DNA of 64,000 nucleotides, from assembly GCA_024638915.1 (NCBI GenBank), contig JAHEJJ010000009.1, positions 1 to 64,000 on the forward strand, in the 5' to 3' direction. This document shows, piece by piece, positions 26,653 through 35,326 of this stretch. The DNA is from Robiginitalea sp. GTDB lineage: Bacteria; Bacteroidota; Bacteroidia; Flavobacteriales; Flavobacteriaceae. Below the pieces are notes generated by a model that worked only from the letters and a program-made list of their open reading frames with translations, was not told the origin of the DNA and ran no database searches. The position numbers were made by a program, and so were the translations under genes. The stretch's first letter is position 1; every line of letters begins with the position of its first letter.

Positions 26653-27585
26653 CTACTTAACTTCCATCAATTCAACGTCAAAAATCAGTGTGGCATTCGG
26701 AGGGATCACTCCACCAGCCCCGGCACTGCCATATGCCAAATGCGAAGGGATAACGAACCTCGCCTTATCACCTACCCTGAGCAGACTGATACCTTCGTCC
26801 CAGCCTGGAATGACCTGTCCGACACCCAGTTGAAAATCGATGGGCTGATTCCGCTGAATTGAAGAATCGAAAACCTGACCGTTGGCAAGTGTACCTTCGT
26901 AATGTACAGAAACCGTTTGGCCTTTTCCCGGCTGTTTACCAGAGCCATTTTGGATTTTTTTATACCGTAGCCCGCTTTCTGTAGATTCAAAACCGGCTGC
27001 CAGTTTATCGAGCTCAGCCGCCGCCCGGTTCTTTTCTTCCGCCAATCTTTCCTCCCTTTGGTTCTTGAATGCCTCAAAAGCCTCTGCCGCGTCCCAGGAG
27101 GCAGCTTCCTTACCGATCCGAACGATCTCAAGACGATTAATGGTATCGCCCTGGGAAATTGAATCGACCACTTCCTGGCCCGATGTCACCTGGCCGAATA
27201 CCGTATGCTTGTTATCCAACCATGGGGTAGCTTTATGTGTGATAAAAAATTGACTACCATTGGTTCCAGGTCCTGCATTGGCCATCGACAACATCCCGGG
27301 ACCGGAATGTCTGAGCTCGGGATGAAATTCATCATCAAATTTATACCCGGGGTCACCGGTACCAGAGCCCATGGGACAACCTCCCTGAATCATAAAATCG
27401 GGGATCACACGGTGAAAACTCAGTCCGTCGTAATAGGGTGCGCCTTTCTTTTTTGCTTTGTTTTCTAAAATTCCTTCGGCCAGTCCGACAAAATTGCCAA
27501 CTGTCCCAGGCGTTTTATCGTGAGTTAATTTTACGATTATCTCGCCTTTGGTGGTATCGAATTTAGCATAAATACCGTCTTGCAT
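26653..27585 (-). CDS. Dual-family immunophilin: cyclophilin plus FKBP peptidyl-prolyl isomerase
   Basis: A 310-residue fusion of two unrelated prolyl isomerase folds. Residues 1 to about 165 are a cyclophilin (FVGLAEG, YYDGLSFHRVIPDFMIQGGCPMGSGTGDPGY, LSMANAGPGTNGSQFFIT, WLDNKHTVFGQV). A charged helical linker (about 165-190) leads to an FKBP domain from about 195 to the end (GKGQTVSVHYEGTLANGQVFDSS, QVIPGWDEGISLLRVGDKARFVIPSHLAYG, IPPNATLIFDVEL). There is no signal peptide, so it should act in the cytoplasm as a folding helper. A cyclophilin-FKBP fusion order is known from a few bacteria including flavobacteria; its special benefit is unknown. Confidence 0.93.
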   Translation of the reverse strand: MQDGIYAKFDTTKGEIIVKLTHDKTPGTVGNFVGLAEGILENKAKKKGAPYYDGLSFHRVIPDFMIQGGCPMGSGTGDPGYKFDDEFHPELRHSGPGMLSMANAGPGTNGSQFFITHKATPWLDNKHTVFGQVTSGQEVVDSISQGDTINRLEIVRIGKEAASWDAAEAFEAFKNQREERLAEEKNRAAAELDKLAAGFESTESGLRYKKIQNGSGKQPGKGQTVSVHYEGTLANGQVFDSSIQRNQPIDFQLGVGQVIPGWDEGISLLRVGDKARFVIPSHLAYGSAGAGGVIPPNATLIFDVELMEVK

Positions 27586-27607
27586 ACTTGTAGTTTTTTA
27601 TGAATTG

Positions 27608-27615
27608 CAAATATA
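27608..27615 (-). promoter_or_regulatory. -7 promoter box for the immunophilin
   Basis: Minus-strand TATATTTG, an exact TAnnTTTG match, 22 bases before the start codon at 27585. Confidence 0.4.
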
Positions 27616-27838
27616 GGTATTTTGAATAGGCCTCCCGGTTTAAAAGCGATCTATTAGATACGTTCAGCGTCGAATCAACACATTGATAGGGCTTGATTTT
27701 ATTGAACTCCAAAGGGACATCTTCATTCTGGCACTCAAATTGTCTGCTACTTTTTTTAATTTAAATGACCTTGCCGCCGCATGGCGCATAAACAAGTTCA
27801 CCGAAGATATAATGGGAATCGTTGCAGGTGGAACCGAG

Positions 27839-29227
27839 TCAGCCCTTTGAATTGATAACTATGCCATATTTATCGATAAGATAAAGCAGGCCCGACATGG
27901 CGGCAGCCCCCAATTCCAGCTCTCTTCTGTTGATGTGTTCGAAAGTATCGTTTTCTGCGTGATGATGGTCAAAATACCTTTGACTATCGGGCCGAAGACC
28001 GCCCAGAACAATATTCCCATCTTTCAATGGGCCGATATCAGCCCCGCTTCCGCCCGACACGAAGCGGTGTACCAGATAAGGTTCGAAAAGGGGTTTCCAG
28101 GAAAGTATGCGATCAAGATTTTCACTGGAGCAGTCAAAAGAAAAGCCGCGTGGAGTAAATCCGCCGGCATCGCTTTCGAGCGCAAATATGTGATTTTCAC
28201 CTTTCCGTTTTGCTTCTTCAGCATATTTTTTCGCCCCGGCAAGGCCTATTTCCTCACTCATAAACAACACCACCCTAATGGTGCGCTTTGGCCGATAACC
28301 GGTAGCGAGAAGCAGTCTCACTGCCTCTATACTCTGCGAACACCCGGCACCATCATCGTGTGCTCCATCGCCCAGATCCCATGAATCCAAATGACCGCCT
28401 ACCAATAGAATTTCGTCCGGATAGGTACTACCGCGAATCTCTCCAATAACGTTATTGGATTCCACGTCGGAGAGACTTTTGCAACTTTGCTTGAAGTAGA
28501 ACCTGATATTGGGATCGAGTTTAAGGGTTGTACTAAGTAATTCAGCCCCGTTTGTACTGATGGCCGCGGCCGGGATCCTTTGTTCCACCGGCAGATCTCC
28601 ATAGGTCATAAAACCAGTATGCGGTAAATCATCGAGCCGCAAGGTTAATGAGCGCACAATTACGCCTACCGCCCCATATTGGGCAGCTTCCATGGCACCT
28701 TTATAACGCTGTTCGACAGCTCCAGAATAAGCTTCGAAAGTATTGATCAGACCTGGCTGCATCGGCTGGTTAAAAAATACAATCTTTCCGGCTATGCCGT
28801 CCCTGCCAAGCGATGATAATTCTTCTAAACTTTTAACTTCAACAACGCGTGCCTTGATACCGCCGGCTGGGGTGGCCACAGAACCGCCTAAAGCAGTGAT
28901 AGGAACATTATTGGTTATACCTGGTTTACTCTCTATATAAGCAAATTCCGGGGTACCTCTGACCCACTTGGGGACCATCACAGGTTGTAACCATATCCGG
29001 TCAAAATCGAGCGAATCCATCTGGTTTTTCGTGTATTTTACCGCTTGTTCGGCCTGAATACTTCCAGACAGTCTACCCCCTATCCTGTTTGACAGGTAAT
29101 TGAGCCAGTCATAGGATTTTCCAGCCGTAAGAGATTCCTCAAAAATAGCATCGATCTGCTTTTGGTCATCGCCTTGAGACCAACCACAAGCCGTCCATAA
29201 TAAAAGTCCTAATACCCAATATTTCAT
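27839..29227 (-). CDS. Exported M28-family metallopeptidase with PA domain
   Basis: A 462-residue zinc aminopeptidase/carboxypeptidase-type enzyme of family M28. The signal peptide ends near residue 17 (ACGWSQG; a lipobox-like TAC is present but lies too early to be sure). A PA-like insert spans about 110-250 (GRDGIAGKIVFF, QYGAVGVIVRS). The catalytic domain shows VGGHLDSWDLGDGAHDDGAG near 278-297 (first two zinc ligands), MSEEIGLAGAKKY near 325-337 (catalytic glutamates) and DSQRYFDHHHAENDTFEH near 417-434 (final His). It overlaps the PPK2 gene by four bases, so both are likely translated from the same transcript. Confidence 0.9.
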   Translation of the reverse strand: MKYWVLGLLLWTACGWSQGDDQKQIDAIFEESLTAGKSYDWLNYLSNRIGGRLSGSIQAEQAVKYTKNQMDSLDFDRIWLQPVMVPKWVRGTPEFAYIESKPGITNNVPITALGGSVATPAGGIKARVVEVKSLEELSSLGRDGIAGKIVFFNQPMQPGLINTFEAYSGAVEQRYKGAMEAAQYGAVGVIVRSLTLRLDDLPHTGFMTYGDLPVEQRIPAAAISTNGAELLSTTLKLDPNIRFYFKQSCKSLSDVESNNVIGEIRGSTYPDEILLVGGHLDSWDLGDGAHDDGAGCSQSIEAVRLLLATGYRPKRTIRVVLFMSEEIGLAGAKKYAEEAKRKGENHIFALESDAGGFTPRGFSFDCSSENLDRILSWKPLFEPYLVHRFVSGGSGADIGPLKDGNIVLGGLRPDSQRYFDHHHAENDTFEHINRRELELGAAAMSGLLYLIDKYGIVINSKG

Positions 29228-30108
29228 TCCTGCTCGCTTTCCAAATGTTTTTTGTAAAGCTCAATATTAGCTTTTATTTCGTCATCGAGTTCCGGTTCCC
29301 GGATATCTTTATACTTTTTTAACGTTCGCAGCAAGATCGTCGCTACTATAACTCTTGCTACCCTTTTGTTATCTGCCGGGATAACGTACCAAGGAGCATG
29401 GGATTTTGTAGTTTTTTGCACGGCTTCTTCATAACAGTCCATATATTTATTCCATAGCTTGCGTTCGTCCAGGTCACCTGGTGAAAACTTCCAGTTTTTT
29501 TGCTGAAGTCGCAACCTTCTCAGAAGTCTTTGTCTTTGTTCTTCTTTGGACATATGAAGATAGAACTTGAAGATAATGGTACCATTATCGGCCAGGTGTT
29601 TCTCGAAATTATTGATCTGTTCATACCTTTTTCTCCAAAATTCAGCATCGATGTCATCGACGCTATCTATGCCCGGAATATTTTCTCCCAGGATATAAGA
29701 CGGATGTACTTTGGTTACCAGTACATTTTCGTAATGGGTCCGATTAAAGACACCGAATTTACCCTTGGCCGGCAAGGCGATATAATGTCGCCATATGTAG
29801 TCATGGTCGCGTTCCAATTCCGTGGGTACTTTAAAACTGTGTACTACCACGCCTCTTACGTTACAATCTTTAAAAACCTCACGGATCAGACTGTCCTTCC
29901 CAGCGGTATCCATACCCTGTAAGCAAATCAACACCGCATATTTACCATGTGCATACATGGTATTTTGAAATTTGCCCAGGTCTTCCCTGATTTCCTCCAA
30001 TTTATCCTTCAATTCTTTGTCTGAAACCAAGTAGTCTTCTTTGGTATTCCTTTCCGATAGAACAACAGTGGGATCGGCCAGGTACTTGTCGATATTGACT
30101 TCTTTCAT
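29224..30108 (-). CDS. Polyphosphate kinase 2 family protein
   Basis: A 294-residue PPK2 kinase that uses polyphosphate to phosphorylate nucleotides. The Walker A-like loop is LQGMDTAGKDSLI near 64-76, followed by VVVHSFKVPTELERDHDYIWR (about 87-107) and the lid and Walker B region FGVFNRTHYENVLV near 118-131, then LRRLRLQQKNWKFSPGDLDER near 195-215. The sequence pattern fits the one-domain PPK2 proteins that use AMP or ADP; which nucleotide is preferred cannot be decided by eye. The gene is followed by the M28 peptidase gene with a four-base overlap, an unusual pairing that suggests shared regulation only. Confidence 0.9.
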   Translation of the reverse strand: MKEVNIDKYLADPTVVLSERNTKEDYLVSDKELKDKLEEIREDLGKFQNTMYAHGKYAVLICLQGMDTAGKDSLIREVFKDCNVRGVVVHSFKVPTELERDHDYIWRHYIALPAKGKFGVFNRTHYENVLVTKVHPSYILGENIPGIDSVDDIDAEFWRKRYEQINNFEKHLADNGTIIFKFYLHMSKEEQRQRLLRRLRLQQKNWKFSPGDLDERKLWNKYMDCYEEAVQKTTKSHAPWYVIPADNKRVARVIVATILLRTLKKYKDIREPELDDEIKANIELYKKHLESEQE

Positions 30109-30297
30109 AAAACCTTCTCGTTAAAAAGCATTATTTGCCTTGGAATTAGTGGAAAAATAGGCGTTTCGTCCAAGAAATACAACCGCACATCCCAAATTCC
30201 CCAAAAGGGGGACCATTGAACGAAAAAAACGTCTAAGACCCCCAGGCTAGCCCTATCTTTACAGTTCCCAAAACTTACTATTTCAATAGTTTTTGCT

Positions 30298-30996
30298 ATG
30301 AAACCTCTTTCGGCATTACTTAATATTTTATTTTTTTCGGCCACGCTGTTCGCCTCGGATAACGCATGCGATTATGCGGGATCTAATATTGGTTTTATCA
30401 GATCACAGACCGAAAAAGCGCTTGTCGCTGAGAATATTAATCAATCTCGATATTTTGCTTACAAAGCACTTAATGCCATAGAAAAAACAAAGAAACAACT
30501 CGAAGAATGCGGATGTGAATATGCTTTTAAAAGCATACTGGAAGGGTTGGATAATCTTAAAAAAGCCACCCGTGTCAACAGTTTAACAGGAACTCGCATC
30601 CTGTTGAACCGCGCGCTCGACAATGCCATGGGCAGTCTGGATGCTCTGGAACAACATGATGAGTTGCACAAGAGTCGGTATGCAAGTGATGTTCTGGCAC
30701 TGAATACCAAGGAAACTAACAATCGCAGATTAAATGCTTTACAACCTGCCGGACCAGCTCTGGAAAAGAAAATCGATCAGATCCTGGAAGCCTACAGGAT
30801 CTCTCTCAACAAGGTGGTTCAATCGGTCAACTGTAAAGAGGCCTATGCATATGCCCGAAAAGTTTACGAACATTGCGAGGATCAATTGTTAAATGCCAAG
30901 CTCACTGAGGCCAAGAAATACTATAATCTAAAAACCAAGGAGATCACCTCAGAAGCCCTTGAAGAACTGGAACTGTGCCTGGAAAGGCGTCATTGA
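30298..30996 (+). CDS. Exported helical protein of unknown function
   Basis: A 232-residue protein with a signal peptide ending near residue 19 (TLFASDN). The mature protein is almost wholly helical and repeats a heptad-like pattern, with paired cysteines: C24, two close together at ECGCEY (about 74-76) and three in the C-terminal half (NCKEAYAY, HCEDQ, LCLER). The halves SRYFAYKALNAIEKTKKQLEECGCEYA and KEAYAYARKVYEHCEDQLLNAKLTEAKKYYNLKT look like tandem helical hairpins, perhaps a duplicated unit. I do not recognise a named family. It converges with the sigma-54 regulator gene, five bases apart. Confidence 0.75.
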   Translation: MKPLSALLNILFFSATLFASDNACDYAGSNIGFIRSQTEKALVAENINQSRYFAYKALNAIEKTKKQLEECGCEYAFKSILEGLDNLKKATRVNSLTGTRILLNRALDNAMGSLDALEQHDELHKSRYASDVLALNTKETNNRRLNALQPAGPALEKKIDQILEAYRISLNKVVQSVNCKEAYAYARKVYEHCEDQLLNAKLTEAKKYYNLKTKEITSEALEELELCLERRH

Positions 30997-31000
30997 TCTT

Positions 31001-32164
31001 TTACTTGCTCGCAAATAGTTTCACATCGTCTTCGGAAACTTCCTTTCCACCTAAAATGATGAGTCTTTCTACCACATTCCTCAATTCGCGAATATTTCCG
31101 GTCCAGTCATAACTCTTCAATAACTCCACGGCCTTTTTGGTAAAATTCTTAGGGGCAATACCTTGTTCTTTAGCAATTTTAGCGGTAAAGTGTTCGATCA
31201 GAATCGGAATATCATCCCGACGATCATTCAAAGCAGGAACCTGTATTAGTATAACCGCCAGTCGATGGTAGAGATCTTCCCTGAACTTCCCCTCAGAGAT
31301 TTCCTTTTGCAAATCCTTATTGGTCGCGGCAATCACACGAACATCTACTTTTATATCCTTATCCGAACCCACTCTCGAGATTTTGTTTTCCTGTAAGGCC
31401 CGCAGCACTTTGGCCTGGGCCGACAGGCTCATATCGCCGATCTCATCGAGAAAAATAGTACCATGGTTGGCCGTTTCAAATTTACCTGCCCGGTCTTTTA
31501 CAGCAGAGGTAAAAGCCCCTTTAACATGCCCGAAGAGCTCACTTTCTATCAATTCGGAGGGAATCGCCGCGCAGTTCACTTCCACAAATGGTCCATTATC
31601 CCTGCCGCTTTTCTGGTGAAGCCAATGGGCGACTAACTCTTTTCCTGTTCCGTTCGAACCGGTTATCAATACCCGTGCATCGGTAGGAGCCACTTTTTCG
31701 ATCATATCCTTAATCTGGCTGATTTCCAAACTCTCACCGACCATTTCGTAGTTCTTGCTTACTTTTCTTTTCAGTATTTTATTCTCAACGATTAACTCTT
31801 TTTTATCCAGGGCATTCCTTACCGTGGTAAGCAATCGGTTAAGATCAGGAGGTTTGGAAATATAATCAAAGGCTCCTAACCGCATGGTATTGACGGCAGT
31901 ATCGAGGTCTCCGTGCCCGGAAATCATGATAAATGGTATTTCTGGCTTAATTTTCTTTGCCTCCTGCAATACCTCCACCCCATCCATTTTAGGCATCTTT
32001 ATATCGCACAAGGCCAGATCATAATCGCTTTTCTTAATCATACCGAGGCCTAAGACACCGTCTGCTGCTTCCTCCACCTGATATTGATCACTCTCTTCTG
32101 AAAGTATTTTAACCAGTACGCGCCTGATCGCCGCCTCGTCCTCAATGACTAATATCTTTGACAT
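31001..32164 (-). CDS. Sigma-54-dependent response regulator without HTH domain
   Basis: NtrC-type response regulator of 387 residues. The receiver domain (1-120) has phosphoacceptor D54 in CDIKMPKMDG and K104 in ISKPP. The AAA+ domain follows: Walker A GSNGTGKE at 169-176, the sigma-54 contact loop GAFTSA at 216-221 (GAFTGA in most), Walker B IFLDE near 237-241 and the sensor arginines in RVIAATN and RDDIPIL. The chain stops at LFASK soon after the R-finger helices, with no Fis-type DNA-binding helix-turn-helix, so it probably acts without enhancer-site binding. It is the last gene of the five-gene operon, ten bases after the barrel gene, and no histidine kinase is nearby. Confidence 0.9.
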   Translation of the reverse strand: MSKILVIEDEAAIRRVLVKILSEESDQYQVEEAADGVLGLGMIKKSDYDLALCDIKMPKMDGVEVLQEAKKIKPEIPFIMISGHGDLDTAVNTMRLGAFDYISKPPDLNRLLTTVRNALDKKELIVENKILKRKVSKNYEMVGESLEISQIKDMIEKVAPTDARVLITGSNGTGKELVAHWLHQKSGRDNGPFVEVNCAAIPSELIESELFGHVKGAFTSAVKDRAGKFETANHGTIFLDEIGDMSLSAQAKVLRALQENKISRVGSDKDIKVDVRVIAATNKDLQKEISEGKFREDLYHRLAVILIQVPALNDRRDDIPILIEHFTAKIAKEQGIAPKNFTKKAVELLKSYDWTGNIRELRNVVERLIILGGKEVSEDDVKLFASK

Positions 32165-32174
32165 ATTCGTTATT

Positions 32175-33047
32175 TTAAAAAATCGAAATTTTGAAACCGG
32201 CTTTAAAATACAGACCCGGATTATCGCTTATAATAAATACTTTTTTTCTTTTGTCATCCCGCAAGATACTGCTGCCTCTCAGAGTATAACCTCCCCAGCC
32301 ATAGAAAGAGATGATTCTACTTATATTGTATTGATATCCAAGCGCTCCTACCACAGCGGAGAGGGATAGCGAAGAACCGATAGTATCATCGGGTAGCAAT
32401 ATATCGTTTTGTACATTCACAAAATATCCGTCCAGAAACAGTGCTGAAATAAAACTGTGTTTCTCCGAAAGATGAAATCTCAGGTTCGATTTCGGTATTC
32501 CCAGAACATAGGACCATTTTAAATGGAATCTTTTATAATAATTGATCAATGGTAAGGGTACCGGGAGTCCGGTAGTACTATTATAGGTAAGGCCCAATAC
32601 CAGTCGGAATGGTTTTTCGATATCTTTTCGCTCTTTCCATAGCGTTGCCGTAACGTTCAACAAAAAGTCTCCGCCTTCTATTCCATTGGTAAAATTAGAA
32701 GCCAGCCGAGGGGTGACGATACCGATAAATCGCCAACGAGGATTGATCTTAAAAATATAACCTACGTTCACATCCACCACATGTAGCTTATTCAAATCAC
32801 TGCCGTCGAAAGCTAGGTCTGCATTCCTTTGGATATCGATCATATTATATTCTGAACCCAGTATCAAATACCGGTCTGGTCCGATATTTATCGGTGCATT
32901 GAAAAGTACCTTGTAACGGTCCAACCTGTTATTGCCATCGCCGTCAGGAAGTGTGGTATATTCAATTCTGACTATATCCGTACTCTGAGCATTACCCAAT
33001 GTGGCTAGCAGCAAAATAATACAACATGTGAGTATACCTCTGGGCAT
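32175..33047 (-). CDS. Outer-membrane beta-barrel-like protein (DUF6268-type)
   Basis: A 290-residue exported protein: signal peptide ending near residue 20 (GNAQS), then many amphipathic strands such as RYLILGSEYNMID, HVVDVNVGYIFKI, FLLNVTATLWK and FRLVLGLTYNSTTG, ending in LYFKAGFKISIF with the aromatic C-terminal residue of barrel proteins. It matches what I recall of DUF6268 outer-membrane proteins of flavobacteria; the assignment is tentative and no function is known. It is three bases after mscS and ten bases before the sigma-54 regulator, in one operon. Confidence 0.65.
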   Translation of the reverse strand: MPRGILTCCIILLLATLGNAQSTDIVRIEYTTLPDGDGNNRLDRYKVLFNAPINIGPDRYLILGSEYNMIDIQRNADLAFDGSDLNKLHVVDVNVGYIFKINPRWRFIGIVTPRLASNFTNGIEGGDFLLNVTATLWKERKDIEKPFRLVLGLTYNSTTGLPVPLPLINYYKRFHLKWSYVLGIPKSNLRFHLSEKHSFISALFLDGYFVNVQNDILLPDDTIGSSLSLSAVVGALGYQYNISRIISFYGWGGYTLRGSSILRDDKRKKVFIISDNPGLYFKAGFKISIF

Positions 33048-33050
33048 GGA

Positions 33051-33986
33051 TTAATTTGTTGATTTCGCTTTCGGATCCACTTTTTCTATTCTGCGCGATA
33101 ACTCCTTCTGTGAAAGGTGAACATCTCGTTGTGGAAACGGAATGGTGACACCATTTTTCCTGAAGCTAGCATCTATTGCATAGCGAATACGGCTTTTTGT
33201 TCTAAGTGCATGGAAACTGTCTGTTGTAAAAAAGTGGACAGAAAAAAGTAAAGCAGAATCGCCAAAATCATCAAATAGGACGAAAGGCTTGGGTGTCTTA
33301 TCAACTTTGGAATCCTCTTTGGTACATTCCAGCAATATTTCGGTGACCAATTTTACATCGCTCCCATAGGCCACTCCAACAGAAATATACTCCCTGGTCG
33401 TCTTATGGTTCTGAGTATGATTAAAGACGATATCCGTAATAAAAAGGTGATTCGGAACAATGATGATCTTGTCGTCTCTGGTAAGCGCTCTGGTACTGCG
33501 TAGCTCTATTTCGATGACTTTACCGACTTTACCATTCACCTCGATAATATCTCCGACGCGCAAGGATTTATCAAGGATGATATAGATGCCACCTATTATG
33601 TCCTGAAATAAATCCTGCAAGGCAAGTCCGAGACCGACAAATAGTACTGCAGAGGCGGTGATAAGCAATGTAATATCTATTCCCGCCGAACTCATGGTCA
33701 ACAAAACCACCGCTACATATATAAAATAACGGATAAACCTGAAGACATTGATGAACTTCAGCTTGTCGTCCCCGATCAGGTTGCGTGTTAAAAAATGTTT
33801 GAGCCAATTGAGAAGCAGATTTGCGACCAGAAAGGATAATACAAGGGCCAGGAGCAGTCCTATGGTGATATGAATAGATTTTTCTCCAGAACCTAAATGA
33901 AGCCCCTGGTTCAAAAATTCCTTTATGGACTCCCAAACATCCTCTTTAAGCACATCTTCAATCTTACTGTCTTCCTGGAGAAACAT
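33051..33986 (-). CDS. MscS-family small-conductance mechanosensitive channel
   Basis: A membrane channel of about 311 residues that opens under membrane tension and releases solutes. It has an N-terminal periplasmic segment, three or more transmembrane helices (about 45-65, 85-105, 110-135) and the pore and beta domain of MscS: LFVGLGLALQDLFQDIIGGIYIILDKSLRVGDIIEVNGKVGKV is read near 125-165, including the glycine-rich pore-lining helix and the GDII-x-V-x-G-x-x-G-x-V motif. The start is either 33986 or the in-frame ATG at 34004, which overlaps the permease gene by 16 bases. Three bases separate it from the barrel gene. Confidence 0.9.
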   Translation of the reverse strand: MFLQEDSKIEDVLKEDVWESIKEFLNQGLHLGSGEKSIHITIGLLLALVLSFLVANLLLNWLKHFLTRNLIGDDKLKFINVFRFIRYFIYVAVVLLTMSSAGIDITLLITASAVLFVGLGLALQDLFQDIIGGIYIILDKSLRVGDIIEVNGKVGKVIEIELRSTRALTRDDKIIIVPNHLFITDIVFNHTQNHKTTREYISVGVAYGSDVKLVTEILLECTKEDSKVDKTPKPFVLFDDFGDSALLFSVHFFTTDSFHALRTKSRIRYAIDASFRKNGVTIPFPQRDVHLSQKELSRRIEKVDPKAKSTN

Positions 33987-33988
33987 AG

Positions 33989-35326
33989 CTAGTATTTTAA
34001 CCATTTATACAATTCCTTATAGGATGGCTTTTTCCCGTACATAAGAATCCCAACACGGTAGATTTTGGCCGCCAGCCATACAATCCCCACAAATGTAACT
34101 ATAAGTAAGAGTAGAGAGACGATAAGTTGCCAGATGGGTACTCCAGTTGCTCCGATGCCACCTGGCAGGCGCATTAGCATAACGATTGGCGAGGTGAGCG
34201 GAAAAAGTGAAAAACCGACAGCAATGGGACCATGCGGGTTGTTAAATACCGAAAAGAAGCCCACATAGATCGCCAGCATAAGGGGTAGAATAATGGGAAA
34301 AATAAATTGCTGCGTATCGGTCTCATTATCCACTGCTGCTCCGATGGCAGCATAGATAGAACTGTAAATAAGGTATCCGAGAATAAAGTATATGATAAAA
34401 AATACGATAAGCAATAACCATGGCAAGCGGAAAACTTCATCGAAATAGAGCTGCAATTCATCAACGTCGGGAGCGGCAGGAGCCATAGGGCTCAGGGATT
34501 CGGGAGCCATGCCACCCGTACTCCCAAGAAGTGTCGTATCGATATCGAAAAAGAGCAAAACCACAATGAGCAAGAGTGATGCGGAAATGATCCAGATACA
34601 AAATTGCGTGAGGCCGGCCAGGGAGGTACCGATGATCTTTCCGAGCATGAGTTGAAATGGTTTTACGGAAGAGATAATAAGCTCAATAATCCGGCTTGTT
34701 TTTTCCTCAATAACACTTCGCATGACAAACCCACCGTAAATTATGATAAACATCATGATCAGATAACCAAAAGCACCTCCGAAGAAAGCCTTGAGCTCGT
34801 TGATCCCTTTAAGATTCATCTCACCGCCATAAGTAGAGGTGCGAATTTCAAAAAGATCATTCACAGATTCATATTGTTCATCGCTTACTCCAAGATGTTG
34901 TAACCTTTCTTTTCTCAGGCCTGACTGAAACACATTTTCCAGGTGTCCCAACACCATAGAATTCGGTGCATTCTCACTGAAAAAAACAGCCTGCTCAGCG
35001 GCGTTAGACAGATTCACTTCCGAAGGAATATAAAGCAACCCGGAAAAACCCATTTGCTCGGTTGAATCTTTGGCAGATTTCAGGTCAAGGTCCTTAAAAG
35101 GTATAAAGGAAATCCTGCTACCGGTCCTAAAATCGTCCTGAAAATAACCGCTTTCATTAAGAACCGCAACCAGCTTTTTATCGCTATCGTTAACTTTGGC
35201 GAGATAGGCGATGAGTACGATCATACCCACAATGAGAATAGGGCTCAGAAAGGTCATGATCACAAAGGATTTATTGCGAACCTTTGCGAGGTATTCCCGT
35301 TGAATAATAAGCAATAATTTATCCAT
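33989..35326 (-). CDS. ABC-2 type transporter permease (NatB-like)
   Basis: Membrane subunit of 445 residues, partner of the ATPase gene that it overlaps by eight bases. It has the NatB layout: one N-terminal helix (about 22-45, FVIMTFLSPILIVGMIVLIAYL), a large extracytoplasmic loop (to about 175), then five or more C-terminal helices starting near 180 (GGAFGYLIMMFIIIYGGFVM) and the charged segment EEKTSRIIELIISSVKPFQLMLGKIIG, which is the coupling helix of ABC-2 exporters (about 205-230). Probably exports Na+ or an unknown solute in the NatAB manner; the substrate is not known. It continues into mscS. Confidence 0.9.
   Translation of the reverse strand: MDKLLLIIQREYLAKVRNKSFVIMTFLSPILIVGMIVLIAYLAKVNDSDKKLVAVLNESGYFQDDFRTGSRISFIPFKDLDLKSAKDSTEQMGFSGLLYIPSEVNLSNAAEQAVFFSENAPNSMVLGHLENVFQSGLRKERLQHLGVSDEQYESVNDLFEIRTSTYGGEMNLKGINELKAFFGGAFGYLIMMFIIIYGGFVMRSVIEEKTSRIIELIISSVKPFQLMLGKIIGTSLAGLTQFCIWIISASLLLIVVLLFFDIDTTLLGSTGGMAPESLSPMAPAAPDVDELQLYFDEVFRLPWLLLIVFFIIYFILGYLIYSSIYAAIGAAVDNETDTQQFIFPIILPLMLAIYVGFFSVFNNPHGPIAVGFSLFPLTSPIVMLMRLPGGIGATGVPIWQLIVSLLLLIVTFVGIVWLAAKIYRVGILMYGKKPSYKELYKWLKY

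Noticed and set aside
27644-27850. Plus-strand open frame of about 69 codons ending at 27850, with codon use that looks coding, starting best at a TTG at 27683.
   Set aside because: There is no ATG start in the first two thirds, no promoter box, no domain that I recognise, and its end overlaps the M28 peptidase stop. It could be a gene remnant, but chance is as likely.
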